A DNA stretch of 64,000 bases, from positions 10,189,754-10,253,753 of the forward strand of contig CM042566.1 in the NCBI GenBank assembly GCA_023630585.1, in the 5' to 3' direction. This DNA is from Cranoglanis bouderius. Its lineage: Eukaryota; Chordata; Actinopteri; Siluriformes; Cranoglanididae. Positions within the stretch are counted from its first letter, which is position 1. Every line of letters starts with the position of its first letter. Of this stretch, positions 33,426 to 45,060 are shown piece by piece. The notes below the pieces were generated by a model. That model did not search any database, had not been told where the DNA came from, and saw only the letters and a list, made by a program, of their open reading frames with translations. Position numbers and translations under genes: made by a program.

Positions 33426-34169
33426 AGAATAACAATCCAGCTATATTTTTTTTTGCTCTAAAAATGTTCCAAGAACATTACCATGCAATGTTCTACACTG
33501 TAAAAACAAACCTATAGAATCTACTCAATAAAATTTAGGTAACAATTTGCTCTCAGTTAGTTTGGGTAGATTTCATCCTATATTTTTGAATAAAAAGTAC
33601 CTAAATTTAACAGCTATGACATACTAAACGAAATTAGGTAAAGTCTACTTAATATTTCTCAATACATTACACAGCTAATTACTCATAAAAATTGAGTAAT
33701 AATAACTCTGTTGTTATCAGGCAACAGTTCATCTACTTAATTATTATTAATAATAATAAGTCAATAGAAATAATTAAACATTACTTATTCAGAGATGGTT
33801 AAATTTACCCAAAATGGCCAGACACAGGATATCTCTTCTATTACTTATTATTGACCAAATAAAAAACATTTCATTTTAACATAGTAACGAATCAAGCATT
33901 ACGAGCATTATTCTTTTCCACCAGAATAATGTAATGGATCAACTTTAAACATGAAAAATGAAAACAGAAGCGCACGGTTAGATTCGAAGCACCTTTTTAA
34001 AGGAGACGAGTTTTAAAGCATGCCCGCATTATCTACCAGAATGTGTAGTAACTCGGCTGAATCTGCAACATTTAAAAATATTCTCCACCAGTTACAATTT
34101 ATGTAACAAATTAAAAGATGTTTAACACGTTTAAATGTATTCTCCAATTTATATAAGGAATTAGCTCGA

Positions 34170-35370
34170 CTGACGTGAAATATATCTATATATCTAATCA
34201 ACGCGTGTTGTGACCAGTTATAAATATACATCAGCTATAAAAGGGAATTCATGTATATACATATAGATAATTAACTACAACAGATTATAATTAATTATGA
34301 CTATGTATGTGGTCTATGATCAGCTTTTTGAACACTAAAGAGGGAGTTTATCCTTCTGGCCAGGAAGAATTAACCCACGAAGTTTGTTATTAAAGATTAG
34401 AGTGGTTAATCGAGATCTTATGCAGCATTTAAGGGACTCATCACGTGACAAAAACAGAGACAAATCAAGCATGGTGATAATAGATTTTAATAACTAGATG
34501 TAACTATGGATACACACGACTAACTCTAAGCAAAACATACATATGTACATCTATATACAAGGAAAGAAAAGGAATAGAGAGAAAGTAATGAAGTAAAAGG
34601 GAAGCAGACAAAAACACAACTAATTAGACTTTTTCAAAAACCAGCAACGACTTAAATCGTACAATCTTAAACGCGGATATAGGTTCATTAACTATACTTG
34701 CATAGCTTCGGTGTGAATTTTCGCGCGAGGTCTTGTAGAGTTCGCTGGTTCGTTGCGCCATTTGCAAAAGGCGTGAGCCGTGAAGAGGTTGCATCCTTTG
34801 TCCGGGAGAGAGAGATCCTGGCTTCCTCTTCCCGGCGCACATGGCCCCGTGGGGAGAGAAACCGGAAAGAGTGTAGAAGTGAAGAGTTACTGAAGAGACT
34901 GAAGAGTGAGGAAAGAAGAGGAGAGACAAGTTTCAAAGTGTGGTGTTGTTTTAAAGACAACACCAACGCACATGCCTCTTTGGGCTATAGGCCAATCAGG
35001 AAGTTGGATTTGCATGTCCAGGGAGGAGCCGGTTTATATCATATTATAAATGAAATTAAGAGAAAACATGAAATAATGTATCCCATTGCAATATGATATG
35101 CATAATCAATCAGGGTATCTCGAGACAATTAACTACATACCAAATTCGATTGACTTGTAAAGAATATTACAAACAAAACCTGGTTACAGACATTTAAAAT
35201 GATATCCTAAATTAAAACTATCTAACATCATTAAGGTTAGTTACAAAAACACACAATATATGTAAACAAGATAACATCAAACTATTTAGGCATCGAGTAA
35301 TTACATATAATTACACATTACATTGAAAAGAGAGAGAATTCACCATTGTGTGTGTAAGGTAAGCTTGTGT

Positions 35371-35432
<62 letters not shown>

Positions 35433-35600
35433 CAAGGGGGGAAGTGTCACATTCCATTGGGGCATCTGGTGAAGAGGTTAGAGTGGTCATTAAACAGATA
35501 GGGATTTACAGCTCAAAAGAAACAAAAGAAACTTCTGTGCTAAGCCCAGGTTGATTCAGAAATCAGTTTGATACCGTCAGACGTTACAACATTTAAACTA
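34170..35600 (-). repeat. Unclassified interspersed repeat, copy 2
   Basis: On the minus strand: GGAATGTGACAC, (CA)n, CCCTGATTGATTATGCATAT, an ATGCAAAT octamer with GATTGGCC CCAAT-like box, a CTCCTCTTCTTTCC pyrimidine stretch, TTATTAAAATCTATTATC, CCTGGCCAGAAGGA and TAATTAATTATAATC. The order equals copy 1, so one is not a chance match. Octamer, CCAAT and ATTAAA suggest an LTR-like promoter and polyA, but TG..CA borders were not found. Confidence 0.6.
35369..35430. repeat. (GT)n microsatellite
   Basis: About 30 GT units, directly before CCAAGGGGGGAAGTG. Confidence 0.95.
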
Positions 35601-36817
35601 ATAAAATAACTACAAAAGAGTCTTAGACACTAGTAGTGTAACACCGACACTGAGGAAGCAGTACATGATATTCACTTTTGAATCTGTCGCGATAGGTAAA
35701 GACTCCTCGCCTCAGGACTCCGACTCTGTGGTCACAATCAAAAGCTCAACGCAACAAACATTGAATTTGAGGTGAGTTTAGACTTAGATGATGACGTCGG
35801 CAGCGCAGTCTGCAACGTGACTGGACAATAATTTAACACATGTTGTGTTGTTCACTCGTGTGAATTTTTTTTCTTTTCTTTTCTTTTTTTTTTTAAACAC
35901 ATTTATTGGATAATTTAACACAACATGTGTTGAAATAGTAATAACACAAACAGTGTGTAGGATATTAACACATCCTTTCTGAGAGTGCATTTTTAACATT
36001 ACATTAAATGAAAGAACCACACAGAAAGACACATTAATTATCATATAAATCTGTAAATAATAACAATAATAAAAGGACTTTATAAATTGATCACTTGTAA
36101 CACAGAACCCTGAAGATCAACATATGAATGCAAGAAAACGTTAACATTAATTATCCAGCATACCACATTAACAGCTTTACTGCTGTTTATTGTTATTATT
36201 TCCTCTGCCTAGATCACCTACCCTGTCCTCAGGACATCAACCATCTCTCTCGCTCGCTCATCAACCAAACAGTCGCAATGCGCTGCAGCTTCGCTAAGCT
36301 ATTCATTAATTTCAGCCATGTACACAACAATAATGGCATCTAATATTTTAATTACCAATTTAGATTTTTACTCATATTTGCAGGTGCCAATATTGGACCC
36401 TGTACTCCGCTATCAAAGCTAAACTGACCAACCTCAAATTCGAACCTGTCAGCCTTATAGGCTGTGGCGCCGACAAGATAACAGAAGCTAACAGATTACA
36501 AATTTTTTGGTAAATCTTACCATTAAATAAGTTAACATTTGCATTAAGAATGATATCAACATGATTAACAAAAAAACATACCTGCAGCTCGACACTTCGT
36601 GGTCCCACTGGAAGAGTTGACAGAACTAATATTTTTGGGTATATTTTACTTATTTTTTTAATGTTGCAGATATTTCTGTTAACAAATAGATAGTGTAGTT
36701 AGAATGTACCCATTTTTATATATTTTACTTGCTAACTACTATAATTAAGTAAAATATAACTGATTTGCATGGGTTGTATTTAATAACCTCCTGCATAATT
36801 TTTTACAGTGTTGTAAT

Positions 36818-37405
36818 GTTTTCAGCAGGAAATTTTATTTTAGGTCCCAGAATGTTATCCTAAAAGGTAGAATAACATTCTCTAAAAACATTCTAAAAAT
36901 GTTTACTGATAACATTTGTATTGTTAGTTTTCAATGGGATGTTTTCTTTTTGTTCCCAGAATGTTACCCAAAAACATTCTAAAAATGTTTACTGATGACC
37001 TTCTATAATTGTTTCATGATAACATTGTTAGAACATTATACTGTAACATTCTTATGAAGTTTTCAGTGGGAAGTTTTCTTTTTGTTACCAGAATGTTCCC
37101 TTAATAGGCAGGAAAATGTTCTCTAAAAACATTCCAAAAAATGTTTGGTCATAACATTGTTAGAACATTGTCCACCCCAATATTTCAGTTTTCAGTGGGA
37201 AATTTTAGTTTTGTTCCCAGAATGTTCTCCTAAACGGTAGTATAACATTCTCTTAAAACAGTCAAAAAATGTTTAGTGATAACATTGTTAGAACATCATG
37301 CCCTAACATTCTTAAAAAGTTTTCAGCTGGAAGATTTATTTTTGTCCCAGAATGTTCTCCTAAAAGGTAGATCATTCTAAAAAAAATGTTTAGTGATAAC
37401 ATTTG
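36818..37405. repeat. ~130 bp tandem repeat, about 4.5 units
   Basis: Units begin with GTTTTCAGYRGGAA at 36818, 36927, 37059, 37188 and 37319 (spacing 109, 132, 129, 131). Each holds CCCAGAATGTT, a CTAAAARG box, AACATTCTMTAAAAAC and AACATTGTTAGAACAT. It is AT-rich and imperfect, so it is an old minisatellite or satellite fragment. Confidence 0.85.
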
Positions 37406-37577
37406 AGACAAACAGAGAGAGAATCTAATCTTTTGATTATAGGTTTGAAAGTTTGATTATGCCTTCTTCAGAAGACTGGCATGCTGAGTAGCATGAGTTT
37501 GGTCTAGTGTAAATAAAAATATATAAAATGTTAAGCAAAATTTTACAATAATGAAATATATTTTTATACACAATATG

Positions 37578-37631
37578 TACAGTGCTGTGAAAAAGTTTTG
37601 TTTTTGTGTATATCTCATACTAAATAGTTTT
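37578..37631. mobile_element. Terminal piece of a Tc1-type element (family 9)
   Basis: ACAGTGCTGTGAAAAAGTTT followed by TTTGTGTATATCTCATACT, the outer end of a common fish Tc1-type family. It is cut off at an AAG run where the L2-type LINE tail begins, so the LINE probably inserted into it. Confidence 0.5.
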
Positions 37632-37704
37632 AAGAAGAAGAAGAAGAAGAAGTTTTATTTACATAGTGCCTTTCCAAAGCTCAAGGTTGCTTTACACAGT
37701 ATAT

Positions 37705-40412
37705 CTCTCTCTCGACATCCGTACTTCTAGGAAGATGATGGTGAAGCACAATTGTTAGAGGTACATTTCCTAGAGTGACTCAGTAAACCAACTCTGGAAT
37801 GACAGTCTCTGCTGCAGTGAGAACAGACATAAGACAATGGCGCCAGTGTTGAGCTGGATTTAGATTTCCATTTAGCTCTTTTGTCTGCAAGCTTGATGTT
37901 TCTTTTATGTTCCGCTCTTTTCATACCACCTGTAACAGCAGCCCTCCAACCTTCACTTGAACTTGCTACATTTTCCCAGTTGTTAGGGTCGATGTCAGCC
38001 TGCTTTAGGTCCCTCTTGCACACATCCTTGAAGCGTAGATGGGGTCTCCCAATGGGACAAGCTCCTTCGCGTAGCTTGCCATACAGCACAGCCCTTGGAA
38101 TTCATTCTAGTTCCATGCGATGTACGTGACCTAGCCACCGGAGACGTCTTTGGCTGAGTATGGTGAACATGCTTGATATACCAGCGCGTTGAGGAACTTC
38201 TGTGTTGGTCACTTTGTCCTGCCACTGTATGCCTTGGATGCGTCTGAGACAGCAAAGATGGGAGCTGTTAAGTCTCTTTCTTGTCTGGTGTAAGTTGTCC
38301 ATGTCTCACTAGCGTAGAGGAGAGTGCTTAACACACAAGCTCTATAGACGCGGAGTTTGGTATTCATGATGAGCTGACTGTTTGACCAAACCCTCTTGTT
38401 TAGTTTTGACATGACCCCTGCAGCTTTGGCGATTCTAGCACTCATATCGGCATCCAACGACAGGGAGCTGGAAACAGTTGACCCCAAGTTGGTGAAACTG
38501 TCAACGGTTTCAACCTGGTTGTTATCGATGGAAATGACTGGAAGAGAGGCAGAATCCTGGGCCACAATCTTGGTCTTCTTAATGCTTATGGTCAGCCCAA
38601 ACTCTTTACACGCACAGGAGAAACGATCTACCAGGTTCTGGAGACCAGCCTCGGTGTGTGACGTCAGTGCAGCATCGTCAGCAAACAGCAATTCGCGGAT
38701 GAGAACCTCCTTGACTTTAGTCTTTGCACGCAGCCTGGCGATGTTGAAGAGCTTTCCATCAGCCCTGGTGCGCAGATAGATACCCTCGTCACAGTCTGTA
38801 AATGCATAATGAAGGATCACAGAGAAGAATATCCCAAAAAGGGTTGGGGCCAGATCACAGCCTTGCTTCACTCCGCTGCTGACAGGAAATGCCTCAGAGG
38901 TTGCACCATTAAAGCGTACGGTGGATTGCATATTGTCATGGAAAGAGGCAATAATACTAAGGAGTTTCCAAAGGCAACCAGTCTTCTGTAGAATGGAGTA
39001 AAGTCCACTCCTGCTTACTAGGTCGAAGGCTTTTGTAAGATCTATAAAGGCAATGTATAATGGTTGCTGCTGTTCTCTGCATTTCTCCTGTAACTGACGA
39101 AGCAAGAAGATCATATCGATTGTAGATCTTCCCTTTCTAAAGCCACACTGAGACTCTGTATAGACACATGATGCGAGGCTTTGAAAGCGAAGCAGGGCCA
39201 CCTGAGCGAAGGCTTTTCCGACAGTGATGAGGAGTGATATACCACAAAAGCTGTTGCAATCACCGCGGTCTCCTTTGTGTTTGTAAAGGGTGACGATGGA
39301 GGCATCGCGCATTTCCTGTGGAACGCATCCCTCCTCCCAGCAGAGGCAGAGAAGCTCATGCAGGTGTTTCAGCAGCGAGGGTTTTCTGGTCTTCAGTACC
39401 TCAGGCAGAATGCCATCGTTACCAGCAACCTTACTACTGGAGAGTTTGTCGATGGATTTACTGAGCTCCTCGATAGATGGAAGTACATCTAGTTCGTTCA
39501 TAACAGGGAAGTTTGGTAGGGCATCTAAAGCAACAACAGTGACAGTGTTCTGAGTTCTGTACAACTCCAGGTAGTGCTCTACCCAGCGTTCGAGTAGCTT
39601 GGACATGTCCGTGATGAGTTCTTCTGTCTTCAACTTCAGGGGGGCAGTCTTGGTTGGTGAAGGACTGGTTGCTGCTCTAATACCGTCGTACATCCTTTTC
39701 GCATCTCCATTTGCTGCAGCTGACTCAATTGCACTACAGAGGTGGAGCCAGTAGTCATTTGCACAAGAATGTGCGTTCCTCTGCGCTTCCCTCCATGCAT
39801 CCCTCAGATTTTCACGTGTAGATGTACAGGGGTTTTGTTTGTAGGCAAGATGTGTTCTCCTTTTGGCTTCAGTGACTGTTTCCATGATGTATCACGAGGC
39901 TTCATACCAATCTGCGTTTCTTCATTCTTTCCATCCATATGCAATCAGGGCCGAGCTATAAATAGCGTCACGGAGTTTGGTCCAACGAGAGTTGACAGAT
40001 TCGTCACCTGATATGGATGATTGCATTGCTACTGCGAATGAATCCGAGAACTTTTGCTGCTTGGCAGGGTCGACTGTACAGCAAGTGTTGATACAGGGGA
40101 GACATTTGTATTTGGCGTGATGGATCTTCTTCGGACTCAACTTCACCTTGCTGGCAACAAGAGAGTGGTTCATGTTGCAATCAGCACTGTGGTAGGCGTG
40201 AGTGAGGAGGACACTATTCAGATCGCAGTGCCTGTTGATGACAAGATCGAGCTGGTGCCAATGACGAGATTGAGGGTGCCGCCAAGAAACCTTGTGGATG
40301 TCCTTCAAGTTAAAGAATGTGTTTGTAATACAGCCAACATAGCTCTAGGAGTCACTGGGACACCCAAACCGCCTCACCACGATTAAGGTGGTGATTCCCT
40401 GCGAGGCGGAAC
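37705..40412 (-). mobile_element. LINE (APE type) nested in the L2, 11-bp TSD
   Basis: ACACAGTATAT occurs at 37694-37704 and again at 40413-40423, giving an exact 11-bp duplication around a 2708-bp insertion. Minus-strand reading is EN C-terminal part, RT, then a C-terminal zinc-finger-like end. The 3' UTR is only about 22 bp and there is no poly-A. The 5' end has a hairpin (listed under findings). The clade is not certain: I/Nimb-like or RTE-like. Confidence 0.85.
37727..40308 (-). pseudogene. LINE ORF2: EN end, RT, zinc-finger-like tail
   Basis: At 40308-39922: WRHPQSRHWHQLDLVI and the ADCNMNHSLV block of an AP endonuclease end, missing the N-terminal catalytic part. After a break, 39885-38209 holds a 558-residue open frame with an RT entry (FCGISLLITVGK in place of YRGIS), GFRKGRSTIDMIF, motif A FIDLTKAFDLV, motif B SSGVKQGCDLAPTLFG, motif C FADDAAL near 38680 and TISIKKTKI. 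Further frames give LRWLGHVHRM and a C2HC finger CSHCSRDCHSRVG..H..KC. Only two or so frameshifts at the end make this one of the least decayed frames here. Confidence 0.88.
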
Positions 40413-40525
40413 ACACAGTATATATCAAATACATAAAATACTTACAAATACATACAACACAAGGAAGAAAAGAAAGAGGGAGAGGGAAAAAAATCATTGA
40501 AAGGACATTTCTAACAGATACGTTT

Positions 40526-42206
40526 TTAGCTGGTTCTTGAAACTGGCAGAGAAGTGATGTTACGGAGCATAAGAGGTAGTGAGTTCCACAGTTTCAGAGC
40601 AGCAACACAGAATGACCTTCCACCTGCAGTGGACAGCCGAAATCTAGACAAGAGGCCAAGTTCTGATGATCTAAGGGTAGGGCAGTATGGGTGAAGTAAG
40701 TCAGACAAGTAAGGAGGGGCAAGACCATTTAGTGCCTTGAATGTTGGAAGTAGTATCTTAAATTGAACACGTGATACCACAGGTAGCCAGTGGAGATCAT
40801 GCAGGAGAGGAGTGATATGAACAGAGTGCCTGGTGGAGGTGAGAACCCTTGCAGCTGAGTTTTGCACATACTGTAATGTTGAAATGTGTTTTTTGGGCAA
40901 GCCAATAAATAGGGCATTACAATAATCCAGACGTGAAGTGATTAGTGCATGAACTAAGATTTCAGCATCAGTCAGAGTGAGAGAGGATTGAAGACGCGCA
41001 ATATTACGAAGGTGGTAAAAAGAGTTTTTAACTATAGCATTGATATGGGAATCAAAAGAGAGAGTGGTGTCAAATACAACATCAAGATTACGGGCAGAGG
41101 AAGAAGATTTTATAGGCACCCCATCAATATCAAATGACATATCCAACCTTTTGCCTGAGGTAGTTGAACCAATAAACAATATTTCAGTTTTGTTATCATT
41201 CAATTTTAAAAAGTTCAGGGACATCCAGTGTTTGATGTCCCTAATACATGCAATGAGTGAATCAGAGAAGGATGGGTTATCAGAGCTGGTGGTAAGGTAA
41301 ATTTGGATGTCATCAGCATAACAGTGAAATTGACGTCCATGCATACATATGATGTCACCAAGTGGATTCATATAAATGATAAACAGTAGTGGCCCAAAAA
41401 CGGAACCTTGAGGAACACCCTGCATCAGAGGAGCAGTGGCGGATTTGTACCCTTGAATAGTGATGTAATACTGTCTATCATTGAGGTAGGAGGTGAGCCA
41501 GGAGAGAGCTTGACCAGTGATGGTGATTTCAGAGAGACAAGAGATAAGTATATCATGACAGACAGTATGAAATGCAGAGCTTAGAACAAGGAGAATTAAT
41601 TATTTGAATTAATTGATTTATTAACCCAGAATCAATGGACAGGAGAATGTCATTAACCACACGAAGAAGAACAGTTTCAGTGCTGTGAGATGGACAAAAT
41701 CCAGACTGGAAAGGTTCAAAGAGGCCATTATTATTATTTCAAAGAGACCTTAATTGTGAGGCCACTACTTTTTCCAAAATTTTACTTAAAAATGGTAAGT
41801 TTGAGATTGGCCTGTAATTGTTCATATTTTGATGATCATGGCCAGATTTCTTAAGAATAGGAGTCACCGCAGCAGTATTTAGTTCTGCTGGAACAGTACC
41901 AGATGCTAGGCTACAGTTTATCAAATGAGTTATGGAGGGTGAGACTTCGGAAACACACATTTTTAGCAGAGTAGTAGGTGCAGGGTCAAGCTGACAGGAT
42001 GTATAATTAGACTTCATAATCAGATCACCTACAGCAGAGGGTGTAGTGGAGGTGAAAGCAGAGAAGGAGCACTTTGAGTGAGCTGTCCTAAACTCAAAAT
42101 ATGGGGCACCAGTATGAGGGGTATATTTGGCAGTGGATTCAGTGGTTGTCTTCAGTTTGTCTGAAAACAATTGAGAAAAACTATTCACAAGCCTCTCAGA
42201 GCCAGA
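40526..42206 (-). pseudogene. L2-type reverse transcriptase
   Basis: The upper part (42206-41739) carries LDPAPTTLLKMCV, AVTPILKKSG and NYRPISNLPFLSKILEKVV. A stretch with frameshifts (41738-41426) contains SSAFHTVCHDIL, in which motif A lacks its usual Asp context. From 41425 it continues with motif B GVPQGSVFGPLLF, motif C CYADDIQIY, LKLNDNKTEILFIG, LDVVFDTTLSFDSHI, and LDYCNALFIGLPKKHI. It would reverse-transcribe L2 RNA; frame breaks make it dead. Confidence 0.88.
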
Positions 42207-42211
42207 GATAT

Positions 42212-42995
42212 TGTTACGACACGTGGGGTAGAAGGAAGCAGGATGCACTTGCAGGGGAAAGTGGTCAGTTTATTAGGAACAGTTCAAAAATAAACGAACA
42301 TAAAAAATGCCATCAAACATAAATCCATAAACAGAAAGGTAACAGTAATCCAAAATAATACTTTACTTGGCCAAAGCGGCAGTAATCCAAAAAGGAAACA
42401 GTAATCCACAAAAAGGCAGTTATCCAAAAAACACAGGGAAACATATGCGAGGCATCGAGGTGGTCTGGGATCCACGAATCACGAGCAAAGGGACAAATAC
42501 GTGAGGCTGATAAGATGGTCAGGAAACCACGAACAATGAGCTAAGGGACAAACATGCAAGGCTTGAAAGGTGGTCTGGAAACCACTAACTACGAGCTAAG
42601 GGAAAAATGTGCAAGGTTAAACTCATCTAGGCTAAACTAATACTCCGCCCCGAAGCGGACACGGAGCGGGGCATTTAAACACACAGAAATCACATGTCCA
42701 AATCAATGACACCTGAAACTAATAATTATACAATAAACAAGAACCAATGAGAAAACGGGGCAGAGACATGGCACAAACCAAAACATATGCACATGGGGAA
42801 ACACAGGAGGCGGAGACATGACGTGAACGAAAACATAACGCACATGGCAGAGGTAAACAAAACGTGAGTCCATGAATGAAGGGAAAAGTCAAACGGAGAG
42901 TTTTTGAGTGGCGCTGGAATGCGCGCAGTGGAATGTGGAAATATGCCACTCGCTACAATTTGCCGCGTAGCGAGAGCAGGGGAGGAAACCTAACA
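42212..42995 (-). mobile_element. Solo LTR, group A, 784 bp, inside L2
   Basis: Start TGTTACGACACGTG, end AAACCTAACA. The flanks are GATAT (42207-42211) and GATAG (42996-43000), one mismatch in five. The L2 reading frame is split by it. It has the three-unit 55-bp array and, on the minus strand, AATAAACTGACCAC close to the 3' end. Confidence 0.9.
42459..42623 (-). repeat. 55-bp tandem array in LTR, 3 units
   Basis: GGTGGTCTGG (or GATGGTCAGG) recurs at 42459, 42514 and 42569, exactly 55 bp apart. The same unit is present four times in the LTR at 53044. Confidence 0.88.
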
Positions 42996-43000
42996 GATAG

Positions 43001-44292
43001 CATGCTGTAGAGGGTTAGTGAGCTTCTTTACCATAGCAAAAAGTGATTTGGATATGCAAGTAGAGTTCCTAATAGTGTAGGAGAGATGAGGGTGAGGGCT
43101 ATGCTGTAGTTATGCAAATGTTCTTTAAAGGCCATAGAGTGCACAGTAAGTCCAGTTTTCCTACATAGTCTTTCCAGGCGGCGACCTTTAGCTTTCATAG
43201 CTCGAAGTTCAGGAGTGAACCAGAGTGAGATATGAGTGGATGGAACTAGTCTAGTTTTTATAGGAGCAAGCTTCTTGAGTACTTGGGAGATAGCATTATT
43301 ATAGACAGAACAAATTTCTGAAGGACAATGGGATAGTAAGGAGTCTGACAAAGAAGAAGCCTTTATTGACACAGAGAAAGCTGGGTTCACAGAACTGATT
43401 TTATGGTAGGTGAGCATTTTTTAGTAGGCAGTAAAGGTATAGGAAAGCTAAAGCTGAAATTTAAAAGTTTATGATCAGAGAAAGCAAAACCAGTAACAGA
43501 GACATTATATAAACCAGATGTACAGATGAGATCCAGTGTATGATCCCTGGAGTGAGTAGCAAAAGTAACATGTTGGATTAGATTGAAACAATCCAATACA
43601 GACATTAATTTATTGCACTGCACGGTGTTTTCATGTATGTTAAAATCACCAAGTACAACCACAGATGAATATCTAGCACAGACAAGAGTGAGTAGTTCAT
43701 TAATCGCAGAGAAAAAAATCAGAGTGAAATCTTGGAGGTCGATAGATTAGGGTCACAGCCATTGATGTTTGACTAACCGTTTTGAATGCCAGGAATTCAA
43801 AAGATGCAACATCATGAAACTCAATCTCAGATATTTTAATATTCTTACAGCAAACTACAGCCAACCCTCCACCTCTACAATGGGGACGTGGTTTAGAAAA
43901 ATAAATATACCCGGGTGGTGTAAGGAGGTTTAAATACAGGAAGTCATTCGGCACTTACCAACTCTCAGTCAGAAGTAACATGTCTAGGTTTGCCTCAATG
44001 ATTATGTCGTTCAATGGTTGCTTTATCAGTCAGAGAGTGAATGTTCAGCAGAGCACACCACAGATCAGGAGACACAGTTTTGCAGAAAGTCGGGATCAAT
44101 GCGTAGTGGCCTCAGATTCTCATAGCTGATTACACATTTTTCCTGCTGCGGTTTAACACGAGCACGGGTGTTAGAGCAGATCACAGGAATGCTATTTGGA
44201 GATGTGTAGTGAAGAGACCACCAAGGTATCCTCCGTGGCCGGTGTATGTAGCTGGGGCAACGTAAAACTACACCATTATTGTATGGGGCCAA
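43001..44292 (-). pseudogene. L2 endonuclease and N-terminal part
   Basis: The minus frames include PGYIYFSKPRPHCRGGGLAV and VTLIYRPPRFHSDF (43960-43700), then VVLGDFNIHENTVQCNK and HSRDHTLDLICTSGL, FAFSDHKLLNFSF (43660-43390). These are the LGDFN and SDH motifs of the AP endonuclease. The spacer to RT follows (LAPIKTRLVPSTHISLWFTP). Upstream, 44292-44065 has no clear motif but lies in the expected leading part. Confidence 0.82.
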
Positions 44293-44884
44293 GCGATAAA
44301 CTCATTTAAGAGATCTGAACTGAGCAGCAGAGTACTGTACTGTAGAGCCATGTCGGGAGAAGAGAATTGATTAAAGTCGGGCCAAAAATAGTCCAAAAAG
44401 ACAAAACAGATCTTGTGAGCAGTTATGCAGTGACATGACCAATGATGCAGCAGGATCCAAACAGCAACTAATCAATATACATTAGCCAGAACGAACCGTA
44501 TCGAAACCACTTCAGCAGTCCAACGAAAGGAAGGCTACCCAACCATACCAAGGATTGCCAGCACAAATGATAAAGAGAGTGTCGGTTAAGAAATGGAGAC
44601 AAATAGAGAGGGCTTGCAGTCAATCAGTGTGACAGGATCACCAGAATTACAAAATCCAGGTCAGTCGTCCAGATTGTTTGAATGAAAGACAATAGTATAA
44701 AGAATAGTCCAAATTCAGGTCTATCACCTCTCGGAAAGACCAGATCCAAAAATGTATCAGCCAACAAACAAACAAACAAACAAATAGGTACCAGCAGCAC
44801 AAATGCGCCTATCGTTCTCACACCAGAAGCAGACCGGAATCGGAAAGGAAACTTGTTTTAGATCTTCAAACAGAGCCCTGCTGA

Positions 44885-45060
44885 AAAAAATAGCTAAAAC
44901 CAGCCTAAGCTGGTTGGCTGGTCTTAGCTGGTCTCCAAGCCTGGTCATAGCTGGTTCAGCAGGCTGGTTTTGAAGGTGTTTTTCCACTTTTTTTTACCTG
45001 GTTAGGCTGGTCATAGCTGGTCAATGTTGGTCAGGCTGGTCTTAGCTGGTCAGTCCCAGC
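44885..45060. repeat. AGCTGGT-rich direct and inverted repeat
   Basis: About ten copies of GCTGGT or ACCAGC words, e.g. AACCAGCCTAAGCTGGTTGG, with a run TTAGCTGGTCTCC / CATAGCTGGTTCAGC and again near 45000-45055. A short repeat of this kind is common in fish; no coding. Confidence 0.6.

Larger units (their letters stand above)
33496..36809 (-). mobile_element. Candidate 3.3-kb TIR-bounded element
   Basis: The left end is CACTGTAAAAAC and the right end TTTTTTACAGTG, inverted, with AACATT-repeat sequence outside both ends (33460-33495 and 36818 on), as if it had interrupted that repeat. The interior between about 34170 and 35600 is a relative of 21700-23177 in opposite orientation. A GT microsatellite (35369) and a 15-bp inverted pair (35835 and 35917) are inside. 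No transposase is recognised. The limits and unity are inferred. Confidence 0.5.
37632..44880 (-). mobile_element. L2-clade LINE, interrupted twice
   Basis: The 3' end at the low side has a (CTT)n tail on the minus strand (AAG run at 37633-37650) after GGCACTATGTAAATAAAAC, as in L2 elements. Coding blocks for RT (40526-42206) and the endonuclease side (43001-43960) run on the minus strand. The total is about 3.5 kb once the LINE at 37705-40412 and the LTR at 42212-42995 are removed. The 5' edge near 44880, beside an AGCTGGT repeat, is a guess. Confidence 0.82.

Noticed and set aside
34698..35096. 132-codon Arg/Glu-rich frame as a gene
   Set aside because: The repeat relative at 22.2-22.4 kb does not keep the frame; composition is the complement of a pyrimidine-rich promoter-like stretch.
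38209..39885. Host gene encoding a 558-residue protein
   Set aside because: It is a LINE reverse transcriptase with all palm motifs and lies between exact target duplications.
44763..44785. (AAAC)n run as a retrotransposon tail
   Set aside because: Only five to six units and no adjacent 3' end of a LINE or SINE.
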